The translations under genes and the position numbers were made by a program. The notes under the pieces are model-generated. The model ran no database searches, was not told the DNA's origin, and saw only the letters and a list, made by a program, of their open reading frames with translations. Shown in pieces: positions 19,814-28,467 of a DNA stretch of 64,000 bases. The DNA is from CBDIHP01 sp965279195 (GTDB lineage Bacteria; Planctomycetota; Planctomycetia; Isosphaerales; Isosphaeraceae). Positions within the stretch are counted from its first letter, which is position 1; every line of letters starts with the position of its first letter. Where the stretch lies: NCBI GenBank assembly GCA_965279195.1, contig CBDIHP010000047.1, positions 434,001-498,000 of the forward strand, given 5' to 3'.

Positions 19814-20184
19814 CCGGGCCGTCCGATCGGCGAGAGCGCCGGGAGATTGCCATGCCGAAGATCGTCCTCCAGCATTTCCGCGAGGATATTGCCGCGCGAT
19901 TGTGGATCACGCAGATTCGCTGCCCAAAATAAGCGAGGCGGCGATCGATCAATTCGAGGAGTAATTCCGGACGATCTTCCAGCGCAGGCACGACTGCATC
20001 CACAACTGCGACCGGCCCCGAATGAAGTCTCAGGAGTTGGACAAGGGCGGCACGGTCCTGAAGGTCATCCTGGACGCCGATTTCCTCGTCAATCGGTGCG
20101 ACGAGTACATCAACTCGGAATTCCGCGAGTTCCTGGCCGGGTCGGCTGCAACCCTGCCACCATCACACTGATCGATTACTAAAG
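19814..20184 (+). pseudogene. Decayed coding fragments upstream of the insertion sequence
   Basis: Short coding-like pieces in different frames: MPKIVLQHFREDIAARLW (from 19852), then VDHADSLPKISEAAIDQFEE ending at a stop near 19964, and then an ORF from about 19965 in the same frame whose ATG at 20022 gives 49 codons (MKSQELDKGGTVLKVILDAD and INSEFREFLAGSA, ending at 20171). Together they read like an original gene broken by point changes and frameshifts, ended by the insertion sequence. The protein family was not recognised. Confidence 0.4.
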
Positions 20185-21276
20185 GTAGCGACGGGCAGAC
20201 AAAATCTGACGGCTCATGTTCCACAAGCGGTGTTCGGCGTTCTTCCGAGGAGGATGGCCAGGAAGTCGTCGGTGACCGACTTGAGGTTGTGGATCCACTC
20301 GAAGATCGCCACGTAGCCGTGCAGGTGGTGCTTGCTCACGCCCCGGAACGGGCGCAGGAAGGTCCTCAGCGCGGCCCAGGTCCCCTCCATCGAGTTGACG
20401 TGCACCTCGCGGATCCCGTCGCCGTCGTCGTCGCGGGCCCACTCCTTGATCGCGTGGTTCACCGTCACACGCGACCGCCCGAGCTCCGGGACTCGGTCGT
20501 AGCCCGACCATTCGTCGGTGTTCAGCCTCGCACCGGGGCCCGTCGTCGCCTGGATCATGCCATTCAAGGTCCGCTGGTCGGTGGTCGGCAGGACGTGCAG
20601 CCGGATCGCGCCGGAGGAGCGGCCGAAGGTGCCGGCGACCGGCGGGCGGTCGTTGGCGAAGGTGCCGTGGCCGCGACGCTTGTTCGCGCGGCGCCGCGGC
20701 GGGTCATCGGGCGAGTCGTGCGGGATGCCTTTTTTCCCCCGCGTTGACGAAGGTCTCGTCGGCCTCGCACACGGCGTCGTCGAGGGGCTCGGCCTCCTGG
20801 CCGTCCAGGGCCCGCCGCTGGATCCGGTGCCGCAGCTCCAGGAGCTTGACCCGGTCGCAGCCCAGCTCGCGGGCGAGCTTCGCGGTGGGGGTGCCCTGGG
20901 CGATGCCGCGGAGGATCAGCAGCAGGTGCGATGCGGGCCGCTGGGTCTTCTGCAGGGCCGAGCCGGTGTAGGCGTTGAAGACGCGTCGGCATCCGCGGCA
21001 GCGATAGTCCAGCGCCGGGGCGCGATGCCTGCGGTGCACGCCGTACTCGCGGCCTCCGCATCGCGGGCAGGCGAGGCCCTTGGGGTGGAGGATCTCGACG
21101 AGCTTGTCGTAGCAGGCCTGCTCGTCCATGTAGGTGTGGATCGGGAAGTCCATCGCCGGCCTCCGCCTCGGGTCGATCGGTCCAGGCCCAGATCAGACCA
21201 CAGCGGACAGCCGGCCGGAATAAGGCTCCACCGGCGGAGGAACATGAGCCAATCTGACTTCGAAAGCCGTCGAGAC
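20185..21276 (-). mobile_element. IS1595-family (ISXO2-like) insertion sequence
   Basis: Bounded by imperfect inverted repeats: GGCTCATGTTCC at 20211-20222 against GGAACATGAGCC at 21239-21250, with CGACGG (20189-20194) and CCGTCG (21267-21272) at the matching outer distance. The only gene inside is the transposase. Exact ends and target duplication could not be fixed by eye. To its left are broken genes and to its right the AT-rich gene at 21299. Confidence 0.75.
20214..21153 (-). pseudogene. IS1595-type transposase, split by a frameshift
   Basis: First frame (21153 to about 20735) starts MDFPIHTYMDEQACYDKLVE and has the zinc ribbon CPRCGG plus CRGCRRVF, then VFNAYTGSALQKTQ and the first catalytic Asp in CEADETFVNAG. 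It then runs out of frame at a G5A6 run. The second frame (about 20735 to 20214) resumes as KKGIPHDSPDDPPRRRANKR, with TFANDRPPVAGTFGRSSG, the second Asp in LNTDEWSGYDRVPELG and the closing NSMEGTWAALRTFLRPFRG, the ISXO2-like DDE layout. Removing one base gives a continuous 313-codon gene. This could be an indel, an assembly error in the homopolymer (20730-20740), or transcriptional slippage; IS1595 elements normally have one uninterrupted ORF, so I favour a break. Confidence 0.8.
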
Positions 21277-21298
21277 TCTGCTTTATAGAATTGAACAG

Positions 21299-22555
21299 CT
21301 ATTCAGTGTCGTAGGTTTTCATGCGATAGTGAAGGATTCCTCTGGACAAAAATTGATCTGTAAAAGAGTATAGAACATAAAGTGTAAGAAAAAATAGGTA
21401 TGCATGAATTCCGATTGTTTTGAGGTCCTTCTGAAAAAAACCTGACGAGAGTTCGTGTAGCCAATGGCGGTAGAGAGTCCATGATGAAGGTGTTCGATTG
21501 CTCGGTTCAGTGCTCAGATCGGTGACAACAACGATCAAGCTAAGCCAGAGCATCAGAAAGTACCACGGTAGACCTGAGATTGAGAAGATACGAACGAATC
21601 CTCCTGTGAAAATTCCATTTATTGGAGGCTGGTCGTTTTCAATCTCTCTTTCATAACTGTAATCTGCAAGTCTGTGACGCACATAGTCGTAGGCCTGTTG
21701 CTCCGAATCGAACGTCCTCAGTTTGGCCCGCAGAATTTGATAGTTCGCGTACCACCATTCCTCCAAGCGACAGATCTGTAAAGTTGCACATTTGACACTG
21801 ACCGCAATACAAAGGCACACTAGAAAACCAATCATGGCCACGGCGTACAATATCGCCGAAATCTCCCCTCTCGAATGCAAGCTGAAACCTGTGTTGGGAG
21901 ATCCGCCTTCACGGAGAAAAAGTCCGAACGCTGCCAACAAGAAGCCATGGCTCCCCAGTAGCCAGGTCATTCTTTTGTCAATAAGGCTATTTTCATGTTC
22001 TATTGCAGACCGAATTCGTTTATAGTCTACAATCTTTGGAATTTTCCCTTCGTCCAATATGAACGAAGAAACTGTTAACTCATCGTTTGTCTTGGCACTG
22101 ATGGAGCCAATCACAGGGGTATGAACTGTTCCACTCATAGTTTCGGCAGTTTTATCGATGTCCAAGATGAAAGGGACGCTCCGCATTGGTTTTTTTGCGA
22201 GATCACTGCGCCAAGGATTTGCCAGTGGAAGCGGGAATAGCTGCCATCCGAACGACACCACCAAAAGAATGTAGTAAGAATTTAAACATATGATGGTTGC
22301 GACGGAGTACGGGAGCGCGTTGGAGGTGGGCAAATGGTTTTTGGTCATGTAATTTAGGAAGAAGAATGAGCCTGCAGCTAAGAACACAAGGAAGCAAATT
22401 CGCCGACCCGTCGTTCTTGCTCGAAATTCCGTTCGTTTGGCAGGGCGAGTTTCCATTAATGGGCGTGTTTTGACTATTGTAATGGTGGTCAGGATTGTGG
22501 AAATAAAGCAGCCTAAGGAATACGCTGTCAGGGTCGAATAGTTGATGGGTATCAT
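21299..22555 (-). CDS. AT-rich multi-spanning membrane protein of unknown function
   Basis: A 418-residue protein with hydrophobic segments at the N-terminus (about 10-25, 50-70, 82-105), in the centre (WLLGSHGFLLAAFGLFL; ISAILYAVAMIGFLVCLCIA) and two near the C-terminus (WYFLMLWLSLIVVV; IHAYLFFLTLYVLYSF). The central HENSLIDKRMTWLLGSHGF resembles a motif at the start of the first helix in small membrane proteins often found in mobile and defence contexts. The gene has far lower GC and a different codon choice (many A/T third positions) than everything around it, and is flanked by an insertion sequence and a repeat, so recent horizontal transfer is likely. No enzymatic motif seen. Whether it is a defence membrane effector is speculation. 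Confidence 0.7.
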   Translation of the reverse strand: MIPINYSTLTAYSLGCFISTILTTITIVKTRPLMETRPAKRTEFRARTTGRRICFLVFLAAGSFFFLNYMTKNHLPTSNALPYSVATIICLNSYYILLVVSFGWQLFPLPLANPWRSDLAKKPMRSVPFILDIDKTAETMSGTVHTPVIGSISAKTNDELTVSSFILDEGKIPKIVDYKRIRSAIEHENSLIDKRMTWLLGSHGFLLAAFGLFLREGGSPNTGFSLHSRGEISAILYAVAMIGFLVCLCIAVSVKCATLQICRLEEWWYANYQILRAKLRTFDSEQQAYDYVRHRLADYSYEREIENDQPPINGIFTGGFVRIFSISGLPWYFLMLWLSLIVVVTDLSTEPSNRTPSSWTLYRHWLHELSSGFFQKDLKTIGIHAYLFFLTLYVLYSFTDQFLSRGILHYRMKTYDTE

Positions 22556-22684
22556 CTGTTAGTCTTATGGTTCAAGTTTTGGATGCGAAAAGGATCTGAC
22601 TGAGGAAAATAACACCGAAATAGCGATATGCAATGGATTCCTGACGAGATGCTTCGGGTGATCTCGCCGAGGGAACTGTGTTGG

Positions 22685-22742
22685 TCGATCTGTCCCGTTC
22701 GGGTGCGAAAGCGGTAGCTGCGCTCCCGCACTCCAAAGGGGT
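22685..22742. repeat. GGAGTGCGG-family palindrome half
   Basis: CGGGTGCGAAAGCGGTAGCT followed by GCGCTCCCGCACTCC (ending about 22735) is the right half of a first-family element, immediately upstream of the next gene's ribosome site. Confidence 0.5.
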
Positions 22743-22757
22743 TTAAGGAGGTGGTCG

Positions 22758-23471
22758 ATGGGTGGCGTGGCGGCGGCGTTGGTGCTGGCGGTGCTGGGGC
22801 AGGGGGCGGAGGGGATCTTGCGGGAGTGGAAGGCACGCTCCGACGGGTGGGGGACGGTGGAGGTCCGGTTCGAGCGGGAGTCGCGTCGGCCGCGCTGGGG
22901 GGCGCTGGAGACGGGGGCAGGGAGGTTGTTCCTGGGCCCGGGGGATGGGTTTGCGATGGAGACGGTGCGGGCGGATGAGTCGGGGAGGTCGAGAGCGTCG
23001 CGGGTGCTGTGGGGCGAGGGGGCGGTGCATGTGTTCGACGAGGAGTCGGCGCGGCACGTCGTGTCTCCGGTCGCGGAGGGGGATCGGGGCAAACTCCCGG
23101 CGGAGGTCCGGCTGGCGTTCCTCTGGGGGATGGATCCGGCGAAGGTCCGCGAGCGGTATTCGGTGAAGGTCGTCGGGGAGCAGGGAGGCCAGGTCTGTCT
23201 GGAGTTCTCGCCCGGGGAGAAGGCCGAGCGGGGCTTCGACACGCTGTTCGTCATCCTGGATCGGGCGAGCTACTTGCCGAGGCGGATGGTCGTCGTCGGG
23301 GTGGAGGGGGATACCGAATCCTACAAGATCGTCTCCGCCCGGACCGGCGGCACGCCGCCCGCCTCGCTGTTCCTCGCCTCGACCCCCGCGGGCTGGAAGG
23401 ACGCCTCGCCTCCCCGCGCCCTGTCGTGGCTGATGGGGCCGTCGTATCGCGGGGCCTTGCTGGCGAGGTGA
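22758..23471 (+). CDS. LolA-like exported protein
   Basis: A 237-residue protein with a short N-terminal hydrophobic segment (MGGVAAALVLAVLGQGAEG) that can be a signal peptide. The middle reads as successive beta strands: WGTVEVRFERESRRP, GRLFLGPGDGFAMETVRA, SRVLWGEGAVHVFDEESARH, YSVKVVGEQGGQVCLEFSPG, FVILDRASYLPRRMVVVGVE. This strand order (effect of a residue chain, readout, rigid tail) is the LolA/LolB outer-membrane lipoprotein-carrier-like half-barrel, widespread in planctomycetes in unassigned forms. It would bind lipids or lipoproteins in the periplasm. The start is certain: AAGGAGGTG lies four bases before the ATG. The first vWA gene begins 212 bases downstream on the same strand. Confidence 0.62.
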   Translation: MGGVAAALVLAVLGQGAEGILREWKARSDGWGTVEVRFERESRRPRWGALETGAGRLFLGPGDGFAMETVRADESGRSRASRVLWGEGAVHVFDEESARHVVSPVAEGDRGKLPAEVRLAFLWGMDPAKVRERYSVKVVGEQGGQVCLEFSPGEKAERGFDTLFVILDRASYLPRRMVVVGVEGDTESYKIVSARTGGTPPASLFLASTPAGWKDASPPRALSWLMGPSYRGALLAR

Positions 23472-23683
23472 TGGCCCGCCCCGGGTCAAAAATAGCAGCA
23501 ACTTGCGCCGTTGATCCCTCCCGGCCGTTCGCCTACCATTATGGATGGAGTCACGGATTCGCCCCCCGCCCGTAGGCCCCTCTAGCGAAATCCCCGCATG
23601 CTTGCATTGCACGATCGCGCCGACAGGGGGGCCGCCCGCATCGAGGCGGGGCCCTCCCGCCGTCTTCCTCGGGAGGGTTGGGC

Positions 23684-25705
23684 GTGTCGCAGATCCAGGC
23701 CGTTTCCACCAAGACCGCGAACGCGAACGTGACCGCCAGCCGGGCCACGGCCGCCGACGCGTCGCCGACCGGGCCCGCCCCCTCGTCATGGCGGAGGCGG
23801 CTCGACGAGCGATTCCCCGCGCTCTCGGAGTGGGTCGGGGGTCGTCTCGACCTGGAGTTGCCCGCGTTCACCGTGAGCGTGATCCTCCACGCCACGCTCC
23901 TGGTGATCCTGGGCATCATGACGATCGAGGCCAGCCGCGAGGCGCCCAAGGAGTTCGGGGCCGTCGCCCCGGGCGACACCCGCCTGCCCGAGTTCGCCCG
24001 CAACGAGATCGAGGACATCGACCAGGCCAGCAAGGAGCTGACGCTCAACCCCATCGGTTCGAGCGCGCCCAACCTCTCGGCGCTGCCGGTGCAGGCCTCC
24101 GGGCCCCTCGCGCCCCCGACCTCCAGCAACGCCGAGGGGGGCGGGTCGCTGGCGATCGCCAACGTCGCCGTCACCCGGCCCGGCGAGATCATGCTGCCGT
24201 CGGCCCCCAGCCTCAGCCAGTCGGTCTCGATCCGGGGCAATGGCGCGGAGCACGTCGGCGGGGTCGAGGGGGCGGTCGACCGCATCGCCGTCGAGATGCT
24301 CCGAAGGCTCGAACAGGGGCGGACGCTGGTGGTCTGGGCGTTCGACGCCTCCGGCAGCCTCCAGGCCGAGCGGGAACGCCTGTCCCGCCACATCGAGAAG
24401 ATCTACCGGGACATCGCCGAGCTGGACAAGGAAGGCCTCTCCAAGGACGACGCCCTGATGACCGCCGTGGTGGCGTTCGGCCAGAACCGGCAGGTCCTGA
24501 CCCCCACGCCGACGTCCGACCCCTCCACGATCGTCGAGGCGATCGGCCGGGTCCCGCTCGACGCGACGGGGGAGGAGTCGACCTTCGGCACGGTGGCGGA
24601 GGTCGTCCGCAAGTTCGGGCGTTACAAGGACAAGAAGCATTCGTACCAGACGATGGTGATCGTCGTCACCGACGAGGTGGGGGACGACGAGCCCCGGCTC
24701 GAAGAGGCGATCCAGACGGCCGTGCAGGCGAAGGTGCCGGTGTACGTCCTGGGCTCGCCGGCGGTGTTCGGCCGGCTCGAAGGGCGGATGAACTACACCG
24801 ACCCGAAGACCAAGCAGACCTTCTACAACCTGCCGGTGCGCCAGGGGCCCGAGAGCGTCGCCCTGGAGCAGATCCGCCTGCCGTTCTGGTACGACGGCCC
24901 GCAGTTCGAGATGCTCGACGCCGGCTTCGGCCCCTACGCCCTGACCCGCCTGGCCAACGCCACCGGCGGCATCTACTTCATCACCCGGCTCGGGCCCAGC
25001 CGGCTCACGTTCGACCCGAACCTGATGCGCGAGTATCGGCCCGACTGGGGCAGCCGGATGCAGTACGAGAAGGCGGTGGAGAAGTCGCCGCTCCGACGCG
25101 CGGTCTATCAATCGGCCCTGATCACCCAGCAGAACCTCCCCGGCCAGCCCTCGCTCGTCTTCCCCCCGGCCGACGGGCCGGAGTTCAAGGAGGCGATGGC
25201 GCGGAACCAGGAGATCGTCGCCCGGGTGGAGTACACGGTCTCCGAGGCGTTGGGCCCGATCACCGAGGTGGTGAAGCTCCGCGACCGCGAGACCTCGCGC
25301 CGCTGGCAGGCGCACTACGACCTGGCCCGGGGCCGGCTCCTGGCGATGAAGGTCCGCTGCTACGAGTACAACTCGATCTGCGCCGGGATGAAGAAGGACG
25401 CGCTCAAGTTCAAGAACCCCAAGTCGAACGCCTGGCGGCTGGTCCCGACCGACCAGGTGGGCTCCAGCGACAAGGTCGCGACGGTGGCGAACGAGGCCCG
25501 GGCGCTCCTCAAGAAGGTGGTGGCCGACCACCCCAACACCCCCTGGGCCTTGCTCGCCCAGCGCGAGCTGAAGGACGCCTTCGGCTTCCGCTGGCAGGAG
25601 ACCTACGTCCCGCCCCCCCCTCGCCGCGAGGAGATGGCCGAGGCCGCCCGCAAGAAGGCCCAGAACAAGCAGCAGCCCAGGCCCGCCGAGCCACCCAAGC
25701 TCTGA
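23684..25705 (+). CDS. Membrane-anchored von Willebrand factor A domain protein (copy 1)
   Basis: A 673-residue protein. An N-terminal cytoplasmic part is followed by one hydrophobic helix (about 62-83, FTVSVILHATLLVILGIMTI), so most of it is outside. The vWA domain has a complete MIDAS metal site: DASGS starting at Asp221, a Thr in STFGTVAEV, and TDEVGDDEP at Asp330. The domain continues into a region unlike plain vWA (PVRQGPESVALEQIRLPFWY, then ANATGGIYFITRLG) and a helical C-terminal region (VKLRDRETSRRWQAHYDLAR) with a Pro-rich tail. GTG at 23684 is chosen as start because GGGAGGG lies seven bases before it; the TTG at 23678 overlaps that site. It is paralogous to the next gene over its full length. 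Role unknown; probably surface binding or assembly. Confidence 0.85.
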   Translation: MSQIQAVSTKTANANVTASRATAADASPTGPAPSSWRRRLDERFPALSEWVGGRLDLELPAFTVSVILHATLLVILGIMTIEASREAPKEFGAVAPGDTRLPEFARNEIEDIDQASKELTLNPIGSSAPNLSALPVQASGPLAPPTSSNAEGGGSLAIANVAVTRPGEIMLPSAPSLSQSVSIRGNGAEHVGGVEGAVDRIAVEMLRRLEQGRTLVVWAFDASGSLQAERERLSRHIEKIYRDIAELDKEGLSKDDALMTAVVAFGQNRQVLTPTPTSDPSTIVEAIGRVPLDATGEESTFGTVAEVVRKFGRYKDKKHSYQTMVIVVTDEVGDDEPRLEEAIQTAVQAKVPVYVLGSPAVFGRLEGRMNYTDPKTKQTFYNLPVRQGPESVALEQIRLPFWYDGPQFEMLDAGFGPYALTRLANATGGIYFITRLGPSRLTFDPNLMREYRPDWGSRMQYEKAVEKSPLRRAVYQSALITQQNLPGQPSLVFPPADGPEFKEAMARNQEIVARVEYTVSEALGPITEVVKLRDRETSRRWQAHYDLARGRLLAMKVRCYEYNSICAGMKKDALKFKNPKSNAWRLVPTDQVGSSDKVATVANEARALLKKVVADHPNTPWALLAQRELKDAFGFRWQETYVPPPPRREEMAEAARKKAQNKQQPRPAEPPKL

Positions 25706-26063
25706 TCGGCCCCCTTTGGAGTGAGGCCGCTCCGCTCGCGCACTCCAAAGTGGGATGGCATCATCCATCCACGATTGTCTCCCCGTTGCCCAGAGGCAAC
25801 ATCCTGATCGGATTCCGGACAGGAACTGGTGAAACAGGGCCTATCCTTGTCTGGGTAGGGGATGTTACCCTGGTCTCGGTCGACTCCGCGCCGAGGCGGG
25901 GGGGAGCGCCGACACATCCGCGAGCGTCACCCGCTCGAATTCGCATTCCGGCAGGCAAGCAAGCACTGACTGACGTCCCGACGGTCCGAGCGTCCCGTTT
26001 CGTCCCGTCCCGGAACAGGCTCGCGATGCCCGGCATGCGCCGGGAGGGGTGAGGGGTTTCGCC
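25706..26063. other. Gap between vWA genes with one hairpin
   Basis: 358 bases without a gene. GGAGTGAGGCCGCTCCGCTC then GCGCACTCC at 25718-25748 is a compact hairpin of the first repeat family, right behind the first vWA gene, and could terminate it. The rest contains no recognised site. If the hairpin terminates, the second gene needs its own promoter in 25760-26040. Confidence 0.5.
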
Positions 26064-28310
26064 ATGAACCATCCGGCTTCGGTGCCTTTGTCGAGCGACA
26101 GCGGCTACGACCTGGCGGAGATCCCCCTGGACGAGTCGTACGCGCCGCCGTCGAACGCGGCGATCACCCGGATCCTCTCGGTGCCGCCCGCCCCGGCCGA
26201 CCCGGCGCTCGACCCCGAGCTGATCAAGACGGTCGAGACCGGCAACGGGCCCGCGCTCCAGGCGGCCGCCGCGGCCGCCGTCGCCGCCGCCGCGGCGATG
26301 GCCACCGAGCCCTCCGCCCCCACCATCTCGCAAACCCAGGCCCCCTCCGCCGCGGCCCCGTCCCCGGCCCAGCCTCCGCCCGAGACGCAACCCCAGGCGA
26401 AGGCCGAGGAGTCCAAGGGGCCGAAGCTCGTTCGCAAGCGCAAGCCGCCCAGGCGGAAGTGGGACCTGCCCGCCTGGCTCGTGTCGACGCTCGTGCACGC
26501 CGGCATCCTCCTCACCCTGGGCGCGATGACGATCTCGACCGATGTCGCGCCCGCCATCAAGCACCTCGACGGCACCACCGCCGGCAAGACCGGGCCGTCG
26601 GAGGATGAGCTGACCAAGATCCTCGACACCCCCTCCGACACCCCGCGCGACCTGGCGGTGGGGGATCCCGCCGCCAGTTCCCCGGACTTCGTCACGGCGA
26701 CCGGCGGCGGCCCGCCCTCGGCCACCCCGGCCGTGGGGGGCTCGAAGGTCGGCCCCCGCGTCGGCGAGCGCAACTTGCCCGGGCTCAAGATCGACGCTCC
26801 CGTCTCGCCCATCCGGATCATGCCCGGGCGGGAGACCCTCGACCTCTACGGCGGCGGCATGATCGGCGGCGACCCGCTCCGGGGCGCGTCCGACCACGCG
26901 GTCGCCCTCGACCAGATCGCCCAGGAGATCCTCCGCCACCTGGAGCAGCACAAGGTCATCGTCGCCTGGATGTTCGACGAGTCCGAGAGCATGCGGGACG
27001 ACCAGCGGACCATCCGGTCCAAGTTCGACCGCGTGACCAAGGAACTCAAGGAGCACGGCAACGCCGCGGCCGGCGAGAAGGGCAAGAAGGGGTCGATCCC
27101 GCCCCTCACCCACGCCGTCATCGGCTTCGGGGCCGACGTCCACCTCGAACTCGACAAGCCCACCGCCGACCTCGACCAGGTCACCCGCGCCATCGACCAC
27201 CTCCGGGTCGAGCCCTCGGGCGTCGAGAACACCTTCCACGCCGTCTCGGCCGTCATCGACCACTACGCCGGCCTGATCAAGAAGGACCGCAAGCTCCTGA
27301 TCGTGCTCGTGACCGACGAGTCGGGCGACGACGGGGCCGACATCGAGGAGGCCCGCCTGCGCGCGGCCTCGCACAAGGTGCCCATCTACGTCATGGGCCG
27401 CCAGTCGATGTTCGGATACCCGTTCACCCGCATCCGCTACGTCGACCCGGTCACCAAGGACGAGTATTACCCCACCATCCGCCGCGGGCCCGAGACCGCC
27501 GACGTCGAGACCCTCCAGTGGGACGGCCTGCACGACCGCTGGGAGGAGCAGCCTTCCGGCTTCGCCCCGTATGAACTCGCCCGGCTCACCAAGGAGACCG
27601 GCGGCATCTACTTCCTGCTGCCGACCAGCGAGAACATGCGGATCCACGCGCTCGAGAAGGCGTACTCGCTCGAGAGCATGAAGGAGTACGTCCCCGACTA
27701 CGAGAGCCGGATCGAGTACGCCCAGCGGCGGGCGAATTCCGAGCTGCGGAAGACCCTGGCCGAGGTCATCGGCCTGACGAGGACCTTCCCCTACCGCCGC
27801 CACTTCCCCGTCGACCACGCCGCCCTCCGCGAGGCGGCCGAGGCGGAATACCCGATCGTCCGCGAGCGCCTGGCCGTCCTGTTCAAGATCGAGGAGCGGC
27901 TCAAGCAACTCGCGAAGCTCCGCGACCGCGAGCCCGAGAGGCGCTGGCAGGCCGCGTACGACCTGATGCTGGCGGAGATCGTCACCTACCAGATCAAGGC
28001 GTACGAATACATCGCCTGCCTCCAGGAGATGGTGGCCCGGCCCCCGGTCCCCTCGAAGCTCCCCACGCCCGAGCGGATCGTCGAGTGGGTGCTCGACCAC
28101 TCCAAGGACCGCAAGTCCCCCAAGGCCGAGACCGAGAAGAAGTACGTCGAGGCCGAACGCCTGCTCAAGCAGGTCATGGAACGCCACCCGAAGACCCCCT
28201 GGGCCGACCTGGCGAGGATCGAGCTCGAACGCGGACTGGGCGTCCAGCGCGTCGAGTGGTCCGTCAACGCGCAATACAATGAACGCGCAAAGCTGATCCC
28301 GAAGTATTGA
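26064..28310 (+). CDS. Membrane-anchored von Willebrand factor A domain protein (copy 2)
   Basis: A 748-residue paralogue of the preceding gene. A long Ala/Pro-rich N-terminal part (AAAAAAVAAAAAMATEPSAP) leads to a basic stretch KLVRKRKPPRRKWDLP and one membrane helix (about 136-158), placing the rest outside. MIDAS residues are DESES at Asp305, Thr in ENTFHAVSA and TDESGDDG at Asp418. As in copy 1, a second region with the shared motif GPYELARLTKETGGIYFLLP-like sequence, a Tyr/Asp-rich REYxPDYESR, and a helical C-terminus with AELVEYEYI-like repeats follows. The two differ mainly in the N-terminal low-complexity part, so duplication is the simplest origin. The ATG at 26064 is preferred because GAGGGG precedes it. 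Role unknown. Confidence 0.85.
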   Translation: MNHPASVPLSSDSGYDLAEIPLDESYAPPSNAAITRILSVPPAPADPALDPELIKTVETGNGPALQAAAAAAVAAAAAMATEPSAPTISQTQAPSAAAPSPAQPPPETQPQAKAEESKGPKLVRKRKPPRRKWDLPAWLVSTLVHAGILLTLGAMTISTDVAPAIKHLDGTTAGKTGPSEDELTKILDTPSDTPRDLAVGDPAASSPDFVTATGGGPPSATPAVGGSKVGPRVGERNLPGLKIDAPVSPIRIMPGRETLDLYGGGMIGGDPLRGASDHAVALDQIAQEILRHLEQHKVIVAWMFDESESMRDDQRTIRSKFDRVTKELKEHGNAAAGEKGKKGSIPPLTHAVIGFGADVHLELDKPTADLDQVTRAIDHLRVEPSGVENTFHAVSAVIDHYAGLIKKDRKLLIVLVTDESGDDGADIEEARLRAASHKVPIYVMGRQSMFGYPFTRIRYVDPVTKDEYYPTIRRGPETADVETLQWDGLHDRWEEQPSGFAPYELARLTKETGGIYFLLPTSENMRIHALEKAYSLESMKEYVPDYESRIEYAQRRANSELRKTLAEVIGLTRTFPYRRHFPVDHAALREAAEAEYPIVRERLAVLFKIEERLKQLAKLRDREPERRWQAAYDLMLAEIVTYQIKAYEYIACLQEMVARPPVPSKLPTPERIVEWVLDHSKDRKSPKAETEKKYVEAERLLKQVMERHPKTPWADLARIELERGLGVQRVEWSVNAQYNERAKLIPKY

Positions 28311-28467
28311 TGCTGCGACGTGCCGGTCGCGCGTCGAATGCGCCCGGCGCTTGCGACCCGCACCCGGTGCCTTTCCGTTCGGGCTCCGTACGGTCGGGAT
28401 GCCCGCGTGTCATCCGCCCTCGTCGGTGCATTGGACGCGGGCCGGAAGGGCCGCGTCGCGGCGCACC

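Noticed and set aside
20730..20740. Programmed frameshift in the IS1595 transposase
   Set aside because: The A6 run is not in the register needed for the classic A-AAA-AAG slip, and the shift required is +1. IS1595 elements usually have one ORF. An indel or error is simpler, though transcriptional slippage cannot be excluded.
25761..28274. 837-codon minus-strand ORF over the second vWA gene
   Set aside because: Antisense shadow with Gly/Leu/Val/Asp bias; the real gene is on the plus strand with MIDAS motifs.
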